Shown one piece after another: positions 24,301-36,832 of a stretch of 64,000 nucleotides of DNA (positions are counted from its first letter, which is position 1; each line of letters opens with the position of its first letter). A program made the translations under genes and the position numbers. The stretch is from Hemibagrus wyckioides. Lineage: Eukaryota; Chordata; Actinopteri; Siluriformes; Bagridae. The stretch spans positions 15,214,901 to 15,278,900 of the forward strand of contig NC_080716.1 of the NCBI RefSeq assembly GCF_019097595.1. The letters are read 5' to 3'. The notes beneath the pieces were generated by a model. It made no database searches, was not told the origin of the DNA, and was given only the letters and a program-made list of their open reading frames with translations.

Positions 24301-24490
24301 GGTGTCCAATCTTATCCGCACAGGGCAGGTGAGGGTGTAGCTTTTCATTCCAACCAAGCAGAAACCACACCTGAGTCTACTGAAAACCAAGATGAACTGA
24401 TTAAACAGGTGGAATCAGGTGTGGCTTGTGCTTGATTGGTATGAAAACCTGCACCCACACCGGCCCTTTGCAGATAAGATTAGATGCCCC
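24301..24490. mobile_element. Palindromic MITE
   Basis: The left half (TGTCCAATCTTATCCGCAC ... CATTCCAACCAAGCAG ... CACACCTGA) is the imperfect reverse complement of the right half (ATCAGGTGTGGCTTGTGCTTGATTGG ... CCGGCCCTTTGCAGATAAGATTAGATGCC). The transcript would fold as a long hairpin of roughly 80 bp per arm. Such near-perfect palindromes are typical of non-autonomous DNA elements. Confidence 0.8.
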
Positions 24491-25132
24491 GACAAAAGAT
24501 ATAACTAAAATCAATGGCAGCATTGTATAAGGGAGCCATACAAATGGTACACTGTTATACAGAAGAATATGGCTGTCTGAATATGTGATTTATCCATTCT
24601 TCTAATTGTAAATGTGCATGTAATCAAGGGTTTTCCTGGGATAGACTCTGGACCCATCATGCAGTTGCACATAAATATACCAATAAAATGTTTTTTTGTT
24701 GTTGTTGTTGTTGTTTGTTTTGTTTTTTTTAAAGCATACAAAAAATGTAAATAAAAATTTTAATTTAAAAGCAAATCTTTTTATAAGCAAGATTTTTTTT
24801 TTATTATTGGACCAACTCCCTAATCAAACCAATTTGCTCACACCCTTTACATTCACCAGATCTCTTACACAACTCAATTTGTATAATATTTTATTTTATA
24901 TTTCAGTTTAGAGTAACTTTTAGGGATGGACATTATTATTCTTCCAAATCAAATGAAACCCAACAACATTGCCCCTGGTTGTTTGATAACATAAACATGT
25001 TATCCTAAGATCAGGTCAAATTAAATAGAAGAACCAAAAGGTCAATATTTCTTTACAAACAGCAAGAAAGCGCTTATCAACATATGGGGAAAAGATGAAA
25101 GATCTTTTTATTGCCATTCATTTCAAGTTAGC

Positions 25133-25189
<57 letters not shown>
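25133..25189. repeat. (TAA)n microsatellite
   Basis: About 19 near-perfect AAT/TAA units followed by an A/G-rich tail. Confidence 0.95.
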
Positions 25190-25190
<1 letters not shown>

Positions 25191-26788
25191 GAAGAAGAAA
25201 AAGATTTAAACACATAGTACTTCTAAAGCATTTTGTTTTATCATTTGTTTTACCTGGTAAGCAAAATAAAATCTTTATTTTTCTTCAGGGAAATATAATT
25301 TTAACTAAATCAAAATGTAAGTTGTTTTTCAGTGCTCTCATGTTTTTTGGTGCTTGGGGTGAATACAATGGCTAAAAAATCAGAATGAGTGGAGAATGAA
25401 CGCAGAAAGAGAGTTGATCACATGCTACGGGCAAATAACATTTTGAAACAGAGCGTTGTTTTTTTCAGGTTGTTAAAAGACAATGGACTTTAGCCTTATT
25501 TAATTCTGGATAGATTATTAAACATTAAACTGTTTTCAAGCATGCTCTACTTTAGAACTTGTAAATCAAATTATATGCCTGACAAACCATTTCCAGTGTA
25601 AGATTGTAAAGAGTGAGCTTGGGTCAGCATGGATTCCAATGTTTGATAAATTGTTTGTTAACGTGTCTTACCATCATGCACAAGAGGCAAAATAAATCAG
25701 GTATAACATCATGCATAAATGCACCTGCTTAAACAAATACATTCTGTGTAAGCAGTCAATAAGTAAAAACACCAATATAAAGTCTTTATAATCTTCCAAA
25801 GCACGTATTTCACTTTAAAAATGCTGGGTTATTTTTTAACCCACTTGGCTGTGCATATTACGGTATCTTCTTGACAATAACAGAGCTAACATTCAGCTAT
25901 GGCATATTTGATTAGTAATTGCACTAATACTGTCAGGAAAACACTATATTAGAATCAGAGTAAACATTATTATTACATCCCTACATGTTTGTTGTATCAG
26001 CAGTATATACATGGAAAGTTTCTACAAATATATTGCATCTGATTTTATTACACCATATTGCACTGTATTGTTTTGTATTGCATTACATTGCACTGTATTG
26101 CATTATATTTGGCTGTGTTGTATCGTACTATTTGGTTATTCTGTGTGTGACAACACTAAAATGAATTCCTTGTTCCTTGTACACCCTGTATTTGGCAGAT
26201 AAACCATCATATATATATAATGCTAATATCTAGGTCAGCTAATTTTTGTGACATGTTGAAAATGGATTTACAACATTAGATTTATTAGGCTACAGTATAT
26301 ACATTATCATATTGATAATGTGTGTATCTTCCTATATATGTATCAACCTACAGACTAAGGGCTGCTACATGATTAACGCAAAGTAAACAAATTAAACAGT
26401 AAAAAATGTACCTTGAAACTTATAAAATGTGTGCTGAAAAACATTAACATATATTATGGCACGAATTACTAATTATTAAATTACTAAATAATGTCTGTGC
26501 ACCTTAGCTTAAAGGCATAATTCATATCTAAAATCCACTCTGACACTCTGATCACATCTTGGTCACCACATGATGGTAGTGTTGAGTTTGTGTATGGAAT
26601 GGCAGTTATGAAATAATGCATATGAATAATTTAATGATCAGTAAAATAATAAATAAAATGATTTAACATCATCATGTGTTGCTTTCTGCGTTACAATCAC
26701 ATGTATGCATTTACTATATTTTATCAGTTTCAACAAAATGTTTATTACTGGTTTGTCATAAGCTATGGATGCTACCTATGACTTGGAA

Positions 26789-26789
<1 letters not shown>

Positions 26790-26823
<34 letters not shown>
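26790..26823. repeat. (GA)n microsatellite
   Basis: Uninterrupted AG repeats of about 16 units. Confidence 0.95.
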
Positions 26824-26826
<3 letters not shown>

Positions 26827-26960
26827 ATGTGTTCACTAAATTACTAATAGCACAGCAATTAGATAATAGCTTTGGATCAGCAAACGGCTACTTTTACCGA
26901 CCCAATTATAGATTTATACTTGAGCAGCCTTTTTCTCCCCTCTGTCATCAGGTATGCATG

Positions 26961-26962
<2 letters not shown>

Positions 26963-27002
<40 letters not shown>
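26963..27002. repeat. (CT)n microsatellite
   Basis: Uninterrupted CT repeats of about 19 units, only 140 bp after a (GA)n tract of opposite strand sense, so the two could pair as an inverted repeat. Confidence 0.95.
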
Positions 27003-27003
<1 letters not shown>

Positions 27004-27418
27004 TGGCTTGTGCATGTTTAGTCATTTGTTTTGGTGCTGATGGTGCAGGAACTACAAAATGCAATAAGGCAGATGAACTCCTAAACTGCTTAAAGCACTA
27101 GAATAGAATACAGACTAGACACAGTCACGCTTTTTACTACATTAATATAGCAATAAGAGCTCCAGATCTGTTCTTCCTTAGATCTGTTATTGTTGGTATT
27201 GGTCACCATGGACTTATCACATTCTGAATATATGACAGAAATATTTATACAATAAAAGGCCATGTAGCAGGTGTACCCATGTAGCAAGCCTGGTATACGT
27301 CGTGTAGCTCCTAAATGGTCCTGCCTCCATGACTCAAGCAGCAGAAGTATCTTTTAATTTCATATGGATATACTACCCCTGCAGTCTAAATATTTTAATT
27401 GTGCTTATAGAAGAACAT

Positions 27419-27455
27419 TCTGTTTGTTTGTTTGTTTGTTTGTTTGTTTGTTTGT

Positions 27456-27502
<47 letters not shown>
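27419..27502. repeat. (TTTG)n-(TTTA)n compound microsatellite
   Basis: About 9 TTTG units pass directly into about 11 TTTA units. Confidence 0.95.
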
Positions 27503-27503
<1 letters not shown>

Positions 27504-28740
27504 TCTCTCTTCAGCTCTTTCAGCATTCTGCTTCTCCTAATGTAATTGGTAATGGTGGTGGTTAGATCAAGCAGAATTAATTCTGGGTAAAGGGGGAGGC
27601 ACCATTATTCAGAATATACCGAGGCACATAATCAATGTCTTAAGTGTTTAGAGCCTGAGGGTGATTGCAATCAACCAAGCTGTCCTGAATTTTTGCAGAA
27701 ACTGAATGTTCTGTAAGATAATTGTGCTTTTGACGTGTTGTTTAAATACATTTACATGCTCATGCTGATGCTTTTCAAATGTCATGCTTTATTAAGATTA
27801 GTTAATGAAATGTCTTGCTATGATTGAATGTATTTAATAGTAGTGGCATCACACAGTATTTCTCAGAGTTTCTGCCCTTTTAAAATTTTAATTATTCATT
27901 ACTCCCAGATGAGATTTTATCTTGTCAACATGTTATGACAATTTTGTGTCCTAACTGTCAGCATGTTGAATTTAAAAGATGAAACTATGATTAAAGACCA
28001 AAGTCCGGACAATAAAAGGCAGTGATGCAGTATTACAACTAACAGCATCTAACAGCAGCATTACAACAATCTGCTCTTGGTATTTCTTCACTGTTTGTGT
28101 AAACATTTTTAGTTTAATTTGTTTTTATTAAAAATTCTTTCAAACTATTTATCACCATATTTCATTGTCCTTATTATCACCCATTCCAGTTTTCTCTGTT
28201 TGAGGCATATTTAAAGATCATATTGAATCTTTTTGTACCTTGTTTTATCTTGTATGCCATCTTTTACTTTTAATACAGCCACTTAAAACAATATATTATA
28301 GGTTACACTACAAAATAGCAGAGAACCTCAGGAACTAGTTACTTTAATTGAATCTTTTATTACATAATTAATACAAAAAAAAATCTCTAATTTATTCTTA
28401 TTGGACATCCATCACCATATTCTGTACTGCTTGCCCAGCTTGGCAGCAGCAACAGATGCAGTCAGCAAATTTGTGTTATAAATGTATATGTGTTCTGATG
28501 CCTTTAAGGCTAAAATGTCCATGACATCTAGCTAGCCACTACTGTCTAAAGTTAGCAAACACAAATGCAACACATCTTTGTGAATCTGTACATTGACTTG
28601 TGACATATAAATTTCCTTGTAAAATCTCCAAATCATTATTTGTATAGTTTGTATATTTGTATCAAATATACAGTATTTTTAATGTGTAGGTACAGAGTAA
28701 AACCTTATAGGTTGTTTATAACCAGAACTGTACTGCTGTT

Positions 28741-29050
28741 TTTATAATCTGTGCAATACTTCCCCTCTCATTAATACCTGTTTGCACTGTTACTGTTTTT
28801 GCACTAATATTCATGTCCCACTGTATTTATTCACTGATTCATTCATTCATCCACTCTGTATTTATTTATCTTTTGTGCTTCTCTGTATATTCTTATATTG
28901 TATATTTTTATAATATTTTTAAATATTTTTTATTTTATATTTTTAGATTGTTGTAATGTAAATTTATACTCCCTTTTGCTGCTGGTCTCTGAGAGCTACC
29001 TACCAAATTTCTTTGTATCACTACAATGATAATAAAGACTCTTTATCTTA
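28741..29050 (+). mobile_element. Retrotransposon 3' tail (LINE or SINE)
   Basis: A T-rich stretch ends with CTCTGAGAGCTACCTACC ... TACAATGATAATAAAGACTCTTTATCTTATT. The closing ...CAATGATAATAAAGRYTCT is a common 3' end of fish LINE/SINE copies. No coding part is attached. Confidence 0.5.
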
Positions 29051-29177
29051 TTAAAAAGCTTTTAAAGTGTTATTTTGTAGTTGACGTCAAAATTATACCC
29101 AAAAAAAAGTTGTACGATGGCTACACAGATTGTGATTCATAATAGTAACAGTTTAAAATTTAGGCTAATTAATTGTA

Positions 29178-29407
29178 CACTGTCAGAAATAAGGGAACTG
29201 CAGAGGTACAATTTTGTTCCTAGGAGAACAAAAAATATAATGGTACCTTTAAAGGTACACAATACATCCTTAGTGTACAGTTATGTTCCCAAAATGAGTT
29301 ATAAAGGTATGACTAAAGGTACAAAATTGTACCCTTTAGGGTACCACCCCAGCGACGGCCATTTGTACCTTAAAAGGTACAGTTTTGTACCTTTCTTTCT
29401 GAGAGTG
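29178..29407. mobile_element. TA-flanked MITE with GGTAC-rich interior
   Basis: Ends CACTGTCAGAAATAAGG and (reverse complement of the right side) CACTCTCAGAAAGAAAGG are flanked by TA at 29,176-29,177 and 29,408-29,409, about 230 bp. The interior carries many copies of GGTAC(A/C), for example AAAGGTACA and GTACCTTAAAAGGTACA. The 109-codon open frame across it is a by-product. Confidence 0.78.
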
Positions 29408-29841
29408 TAATATAAAGTTTGTATTCATAAAATTGAGCTTCAATCACATTCAGGACATTTGTTTTGCAATGTTTTGCTTTTTTAGAAACAGTTTGAACCA
29501 TTTTTTGTAGGTTGTGATAAAATATCAAATTAGTCCCACATAAATGAATTCAATTTATGAGAAATAAAGGTGTAATTAAATAATAAATAATAAAGTAGAT
29601 ATGTAGACATAACAAAATATTGTGGCATACAAAGTGTCAGAAAAAAAGGCTTTTTTTACTAACTATGCAAGCAAAATACATAAGGTTTTATATGAAAGAC
29701 TACACTACTTTATAATAAGAGTTAACTAATATACATGTAAACAAATAAATTCATAGTTACTTTGATAAGTGGTACACACACAAGGTTTATATAACACATT
29801 TAAAATCACTGTATCTATCTTTTAGGAAATGCTGGAGTAAA

Positions 29842-29937
29842 AATGCTGCAGCAGACCCCCGTGACCCTAATTAGGAATAAGCGGGTATAGATAATGAATG
29901 AATGAATGAATGAATGAATGAATGAATGAATGAATAA
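29842..29937 (+). repeat. SINE-like tail with (GAAT)n
   Basis: GACCCTAATTAGGAATAAGCGGGTATAGATAATGAATGAATG is interrupted here only for quotation length: the key blocks are GTGACCCTAATTAGG, ATAAGCGGGT and a tract of about 11 GAAT units. This is a widespread fish SINE 3' end running into its tetranucleotide tail. Confidence 0.6.
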
Positions 29938-30420
29938 ACTTATCATTTTATTAAGTAATATTAAAGGTTTTAAGTGACTTGTGGGTTGACTGATCTGCTC
30001 TCATTTTTATTCTTATGGCAATAATAGAACATTCATAACAGGGTGGAAAATTCTAGAAGGTACACAGTGTGCTTTATAATAAAAAAAAATTCAGCTTCAG
30101 GGCATTACAGTAATTCAGGTGGCTGACATGTGGCCTTCATGAATGAACGAAGATGTATTGTATTTGTTATTTCATCATGGTTTCAGTGGGAATGCATTCA
30201 TTTTAGAAGTAAATACTGGGGGGAAAATAATAATCAAATAAAAAACACATTTAAAACACTGGATTTTGTCTCTAAACGCGTTTAAGTGATTGTTTACTTA
30301 ATCTCGAATGTGTCAGTGTGTGTTTTAAAGAAAAAAATGGCTAAATGGGATTACATAATTGCACTTAATTCAGCAGCTCGTCTACTTGCAGTATATGGAT
30401 ATGAGAAATGGGTGTTTTTT

Positions 30421-30430
30421 TCTCGCGAGA
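30421..30430. promoter_or_regulatory. TCTCGCGAGA palindromic core-promoter motif
   Basis: This is a perfect 10-bp palindrome TCTCGCGAGA. The motif is an established element of TATA-less vertebrate promoters. It lies about 340 bp upstream of the putative ache exon 1 donor, with a CCAAT box at 30,504-30,508, and marks the start of the CpG-rich segment. I assign it to ache by position only. Confidence 0.5.
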
Positions 30431-30544
30431 ATACAGTGCTGTGCTTTTATTTTTTCATTATCAGTCTCCCCCTATCGACACAGCAGTGCAGTACGACTCT
30501 AGTCCAATCGCCCCAAATCGTAATCTCTGCGAGAGAGGTGACAT

Positions 30545-30757
30545 CAAGCGTTTAAAGGGCCGAGGTAGTAATTTTGGTTGTGACAGTCGAGGCAGAGATT
30601 CTCTGTCCTGTGCTTGACCGCTGCCGCTGCCGCTGCCCACCTCTACACCCACTCTCAGCAGCACGGCCATCATTCCGGCTTGTTCCGCTCAAGGACAGGA
30701 GAGAGAAAGGAGGGAAAAGGAAGAGAGTCAAGCCGCCTCGTCAACGGGAATCGCCAG
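30545..30757 (+). other. ache: Putative non-coding exon 1 of ache (5' end approximate)
   Basis: The GC-rich stretch ends at ATCGCCAG|GTACAG, a good splice donor at 30,757/30,758. The first acceptor that fits is TTTTTTGTCTTCCACAG at 37,863, 68 bp ahead of the ache ATG. Vertebrate ACHE genes have an untranslated first exon followed by a long first intron, which this 7.1-kb intron would match. The transcription start is not visible and the exon is a prediction. Confidence 0.5.
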
Positions 30758-31162
30758 GTACAGTTCATTGAGCCACTTTAAAACCTTCAATTGCTCTCTG
30801 TTCCTGTTCAAGTTCTGCTCAAGCGACCCGTTTACAATCGAAAGTAAACACTGCGCAGCGACATGATAAGCGCAGTGATATGAAGGAGCGGGGTTGCGTG
30901 TGCGGTGCGTGCCTCTAGTGCGTCTTCACGCGCTGTTGCGTGTGTTTGTTGAGGTTATGCACACATCTGCGTTTGTCAATTTTCCGACGTTGTCATTTGA
31001 TCGATGCTATTTAGTTTCTTCGGAAAATGCCGCACATGCTTAGTTTTTTAATGACCTTTCGACTGATCCGAGATATATCATGAGATGGCCATTTCCTTTT
31101 GCAGTGATCGTTTTTCTCAATCTCATTAAAACTATTTATTCTAAATTCGCTATTCTTTTACA

Positions 31163-31191
<29 letters not shown>
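31163..31191. repeat. (ATT)n microsatellite
   Basis: About nine TAT/ATT units. Confidence 0.9.
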
Positions 31192-31194
<3 letters not shown>

Positions 31195-31660
31195 CTATTA
31201 GTAGTATTTAAATAGTAGTACACTGCAGAACACTGGTTGAAATCTCTTCTCACTAAAGTGCATTGGTCACTGTATTTCGCTTGCAAGTCTTTGTTGAGGC
31301 CAATTTGTCCACTATAATTAAACTTGACAAGATTGACTGGGTTGTGCATATGAAGCAATACGTTAACGTTCGCAACCTGTAAGTCTGTTTTGTTCTTCGG
31401 GAAAGCAAGGCTTCGGAAAGCATGCACGAAGCCGGTGATGGATATGCGCGCGTTGGGTGATTTCATTATTTTGCACGACTGGTTGGATGTAAGTAGATGT
31501 AGCTTTGCTGCAGACACGGAGAGAGAAATCAGGCGGCTCGTGAACACACCCCAACGCACGCGCACTCGGAGGCAGTGCGCTCTAAAATTAAGTCTTGTTT
31601 ACCTCAAGCACCTGTCTCACATCCTTTCCAGCTCGTCTGGTCCTGAACTGCTTAATTAGA

Positions 31661-34150
31661 TGTGCACAAGCCCTCCTATGTGGAGCACAGATCCATGCAT
31701 TATGAGCTAACTCAATTATACTAGGCCTAAATCACAAATGCGTTGAAGTATTTTACAGTGATATTTCTTCATTCTGCAATCATTAGATACTTCTAGACTC
31801 AGATTTTTAAAAAAAAAAAAATCAAAAACAGTTAAAGAAAAAAAAACAGTTTTTTACCATTTTTATTTAAAGTTGTTCATTAATAAGCTTCCAAACGCTT
31901 CAGGCAGAATTACATCTGTTTTTTAATTTATTCTGTCACAGCAATGGATCATTTTAATAGTAGCATTGCACTGTACTGCTGGCAGCTGGCCAGCTGTGAG
32001 ACTAAGCACAAAATGGAAATATCCCTGTGATTTGTGGGTTGATCAGTAGGTCAGTGAACTGTAAGTCTTATGTAGGAGTGTAGCCTATGTGTGACTGTAG
32101 GAGCATAGTATTATAATTACTGCGCAAACGTGCAAAGAAACACTCGCTGCATCCTAAAGTCTAAACTGACATGAATTCATTTTCAAAAATTTCTTGCATT
32201 ACCTTGAGCTCACTGAAAGGTTTGGAAGCAAACAGTCACCCACAGAACTGAAGATAGCAGAAGGCAACCTAGGATATTGTGTTCCCTTGTGTGTAGACCT
32301 AGTATGTGGATAAATTTGAATTTAGACCTGAGGATCTAAATGGTTTTTTGTTTGTTTTTTAAAAACACTCACAATATTTTCAATACAGTATATTATGCCA
32401 TACATAATCATGATAATATCATATTCTCTTATTGACCCCTTTTTAGCTTGTATGCATGGTGGTTATGTTAACCCAAATGTCAAGACTGTGCAGAGATTTG
32501 ATAGTATGGTTTCTTCATTTCTATTGCAACCACACACTGTAGTAGTAAAGTAAAATTCTTTATAAATGCTGGAGGAAAAAAAAGCCCTAAAGAGCATGTG
32601 CAGCATGGTGTAGGATTTCTTGTAGAAAGAAAGTCCTAAAATGTCACTGCATACATGTGTAGCCTAACTGTGCTTTATTTTATCTCTGACTTACTTAAAC
32701 CAACTGACTACAAATTGCTAATCTGCTTCCGATCATCAATCTAAGTAGCTGACAATGATTAGGAGTATATTTGTTTCACTGTGGTACAAGTATTTATTTT
32801 GGAAAGAAAGAGGCAGAGTACGGAGGAGAGGGGAAGGAGTATATAAAGATATGACAGTGCATATTACTACATGTAATCCCAAGCTGAAAATGAATCCCCC
32901 TGCGAACTTCATACACAGATTCCAGGGTCTAATTTGAGCCTCTCTCCCGTGTTTATCCCCCATGCTCATTCCCCCTTTCTTTACGCCTGTCTCCAGCTAG
33001 CAGCTGTTCTTCTGGATATTAATAAGTCCATTGAGACACACTGACAGGCACCCCTGTTTCCCAGTCCCTTGGGCGCCACCACAATCACTCTGTTTTACTG
33101 TCGTGTCCAGTGCAAAGCAATCAAAGAATTGTTTTTCTAAAACAGATATATAATACTTACTACACAGCTTTTTTTTTTAGCTTTAAGCAGTGGCCTGTAT
33201 ATACTAACTTAAGGAAGTTATAAGGGGGCATCAATAAATAATGATTAGTCACTGTCTTAAAACATAGTACTGTACAAATTTGTCTTAGAATTATTTTATA
33301 GGGCATTGTTAACAAAGGCTCATTTGATATAGTAGTGACGATACATGTCACATGAGACGTTCCTCACAGGATTACATTAAACAGTGGTATGTAAATTATA
33401 TTTTCTACATAGGATTCTCATGTATTATTAGACAGATTCATAACATAAGTTTCAACTTCTATTTCCTAAGTATTTATATCTTTCAGAAATAACATTTAAT
33501 TTTGTAAAATAGCCTTTAGTTATAGACTAAAGGAGTTTAATGATTACAATTTTTAATGTGACTAAACAAAGGCCCCTCAGTCAAATGCACACAAAATACA
33601 GAAATATACAATGGATCAAAATCAGATGCATAGATCATCATATCATTTAAAACGGATTAATGCTTCTGTTTTTGTGCCTGTATGCAAATTGTTGATTATT
33701 TGCCTATCATTGCTTTCAGCTAAAGTACAGTAGCTAAGTAAATATAAATCAGTTGATGAAAACTGCTGGATACACTGGATATGTAAGAATACTTGCAAAT
33801 TCCTTTCTAGTAAGCTGACAGTCCTGAAAGTCCTCAAACTGTGTGGTTCTTCATAAATGGTCAACTATGAAAGTAAAATAAAACCTGTGAAAGAAAAAAA
33901 ATATTAAAAGAAACAAAGCTTATGTTGTCTCACACAGTTCACAGCAAAGTAGGTTTTCAGCTGAAAGAATGCTGCTCATGATCTTCATTTTTTGACACGT
34001 ACAATAACCCTTGTGTGGTATTCGTTTCATAATGTTTGCGAAAAAGAAAAATACTACAGTCTATAATTATTAATTCAACCTGTATGTATCCTACACATTT
34101 ATAACACATATGGTGTGTTTATATCCGTAAGAAATGAGATTGTAGAAGTT
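31661..34150. other. Putative ache intron 1, left part, no recognisable feature
   Basis: AT-rich single-copy-looking DNA. Short open frames show no domain or splice evidence. I see nothing I can name here. Confidence 0.5.
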
Positions 34151-34199
34151 GATTTTATATAGAGAGATGACTCTTAACCATTTCCTCGGTCTGTATCCT

Positions 34200-34910
34200 C
34201 TTTCCACTTTCTTCATGTTTCTGGATGGCCTGTGTGCTTGTAAAGCAAATAAAAGTCAGGTGCAGCAGCAAAAGACTTTGATGTGACACTTGACTGGCAA
34301 TCTATCAATGACTCCAATCTATCAAAGCGCATATAGATAATATTACTAGGACTTATTTCTCAGATAAGAACTATAACTATAATAATACTACACAAAAAAA
34401 AAATACTGGAAAAAAAAAACTATTGCATGCTTTTGTTACCCCTAGGTTGGATTATTGTAATACTTTACTATCTAGATGTTTCAGTAGGTGGATATACAAG
34501 CTCTAGTTGGTCCTGAAGGCAGCTGCAAGCGTCCTTACTCATATTTGAAGATATGACCACATCACTCCTATTTAATACACACTACATTGACTCCTATCAA
34601 GCTGTGCATTGATTATAAAATAATACAATTATCCTATAAAACACTGAATGGTCTCATAGCACAGTATCCGAGTGAAGGCTATTTGTTTGGTACCTTGAAT
34701 ATTGCAGGCTAAAGCAGGGGCAGAACTTTATTTTACAAAGCCTTGGAACAGGCTTCCTATTAGTGTTTTTCTTTGTCAGTGTTGCATCTGGCTTACTAAT
34801 TAGGGACAGATTTGTTAACAATATATAGAAGCTGTCCATTGTTATAAGCACTATAAAAAATAAACAATACTGAGGTGATTTACTCAAAGATGCATCAACT
34901 CATTTACAAG
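34200..34910 (+). mobile_element. Degenerate non-LTR retrotransposon fragment, plus strand
   Basis: With stops and shifts ignored, the plus strand encodes LDYCNTLLSRCFSRW near 34,448, followed by LVLKAAASVLTH and RYDHITP. This is the conserved region after the reverse-transcriptase domain of fish LINEs (LDYCNALL ... LQL..NAAARVLT ... RDHITPVL). Several in-frame stops show that it is an old, 5'-truncated copy. Confidence 0.75.
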
Positions 34911-35819
34911 CATTACAACCACTATGTTTGGTTATATTTGGGTAATATTACTAATATTTGGCTCTTTAGCAATTTTTCTCATTATTTCTTTATATTTTCT
35001 CATTATATTAAATAATATTTTACATGAACTGGTTTCTTTTAAACCTATTATAAAAGATAGTGATGAAACAAATCATTATCTTGACTTTGCAGAGATAAGG
35101 TTTTAATCACTACTAATTCAGTTATTTGTAAACTACAGAAAGTCAGCTATATATACAAAACATTTCATGAGTAACAGAAATGAGTACACTTCACATGAGG
35201 GACAGATTTTCTATCTGCTTGATTTATAAATGTACACCATGAACTTGGTGGCTCATTCCTAAAATTAGTAATTAGTAATTATTTCACAATTTTCAGACAT
35301 AAAGCTTTGTTTTGTAATAGAGTGATGATGAGCTGGTGCTAGGAGCATTTTTGTGTCTATGCATGCTTATGTTCAAAAAGTTCTTCCTGTTTAAAGAAGA
35401 GGAACTCCTCCATCTGCTTCATGAATTTCTAATGCGCTCTGAACAGAGATTATATTTTCTATATTGACAGATTGTGTTGAGATGCCATATATTGTGTCAC
35501 AAAGCAATTTATATCTTAGGTCCATCCCATAATTTGTAGCTGACAGTATGCTATGAGACTGTTACACCAGGGGGTTAGTATTTATGTAGGTTTTTACAAT
35601 ATGTTGCTGGGGGTCTGTATATAATAATTAGCAGAATCGACTGAGTAGATTTATGTTTTTGTGGCTATGTATGGTATGTTAATATAAAGAACTTCAAATG
35701 CATTGAATTAATGTTTATTTTTTTGTGATACATACAGTATTATTATGAATATCTGCAACACCTCGTCCTCTGCCAGTTACATGAAGCTGATGTCCAGGAG
35801 GACTAGCTTCATTTAATGC

Positions 35820-36110
35820 TACTTACTTCTTTGGTTTAATCCATGTTTCTGTTAAACATTGTAAAATAAACTGCTGATCAGTAATAGTTTTGTTAACAAT
35901 AAGTGCTTTAGATGTAAGCGATCTAATATTTAACAGTCCTGGCTTCAGTTCAATGCTGCTGGCTGTGCATTCAGGATGATCCAATTTTATATTAATTAGA
36001 CTGCCAAAACCTTCCTGAGTATTTCCCCATTTTTGTTTAGCAAACAGACTCAGTCTCAATATAGTGAAACCTGAGTTATGATTTGGCGCAGCTAGCATAT
36101 GGTTCGTTTA
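35820..36110 (-). mobile_element. LINE ORF2 N-terminal (endonuclease) fragment, minus strand
   Basis: The minus strand is open for 91 codons at 35,823-36,098 and ends with LLNIRSLTSKALIVNK followed by LTETWIKP. LNIRSL...K...LTETWL is the start of the apurinic-like endonuclease of LINE ORF2 proteins. Only the first part of the domain is left, and the catalytic residues further on are missing. Orientation is opposite to the 34.2-kb fragment, so these are two insertions or one rearranged copy. Confidence 0.75.
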
Positions 36111-36777
36111 GCCAGCATGTATGTTTCCTGGCCTTTGCTCTGAACTGTTACAGATTAATTTGGATTGTTCTGTGACTATGAGCTATACTGCAAAAATGAG
36201 AGCAGCACCTTTACATGCAGGATGATACTATCCCTCTCTAATACACCTAAAACTATTCCAATTATCCAATTACCCACATTGTTGTCAGAGCATCTGGACA
36301 TCCAGCAGTTCAGCAATAATAAACTGCTGTAAGCTAAATGCTGCATTTGGATGAAAACCTGTGACCCTAACATTACTTGCTATATCTAGCAACCTAAATG
36401 TTTGCAATGTTGAGTGTTTACTGTGTCTTATTCAAAGATTTGTTTATATAATTTTAGACATATCCAACATGTTTGACCTCCAAAATATGTCAGAAAGGGA
36501 AACTGAAAAATATCTAAAAAAAAAACAAAACAAACAAACAAAAAAAAACAATAGCACAAATAACATTTAAACACTAATACAGGCTCCACTAGTACCACTA
36601 CAGAAACTCTCAGCAAACAATTTAATAACAGGAATTGAAGGTTAATAAAAGTATATCAGCTTTTGCAGTATTTCTACAGTCTATTTGCTAAAAGAAACCA
36701 AGTCCAAGTTGAAAACGAAGAAAAACAATTTAATATTCTCTATGCCTACAACCACACAATAAATAATAGATATAGAT

Positions 36778-36832
36778 ATAGAATAGAATAGAATAGAATA
36801 GAATAGAATAGAATAGAATAGAATAGAATAAT
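36778..36832. repeat. (TAGAA)n microsatellite
   Basis: About eleven GAATA units. Confidence 0.95.

Larger units (their letters stand above)
23170..28740. other. Intergenic DNA without recognisable genes
   Basis: This is the left part of the region between the divergent mucin and ache genes. It is AT-rich, with a palindromic MITE (24.3 kb) and microsatellites. Short open frames here consist of low-complexity or repeat sequence and show no conserved domain, credible start context or splice signals. I see no gene on either strand. Confidence 0.6.
30530..31660. promoter_or_regulatory. CpG-rich segment, probable ache promoter region
   Basis: CpG dinucleotides and GC blocks (GCCGCTGCCGCTGCC, GCCGCCTCGTC, GGATATGCGCGCGTTGG, CCAACGCACGCGCACTCGG) contrast with the AT-rich, CpG-poor surroundings. 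This is the only such island between the divergent mucin and ache genes. The mucin has its own TATA promoter 7 kb away, so the island most simply serves ache. Confidence 0.6.

Noticed and set aside
29081..29410. 109-codon plus-strand open frame
   Set aside because: It lies over a MITE with inverted ends and TA flanks, and the frame comes from GGTAC-rich repeats.
30461..30771. Open frames over the CpG-rich segment (plus and minus)
   Set aside because: They have no homology I recognise, cross the predicted donor at 30,757 and are expected by chance in GC-richer DNA.
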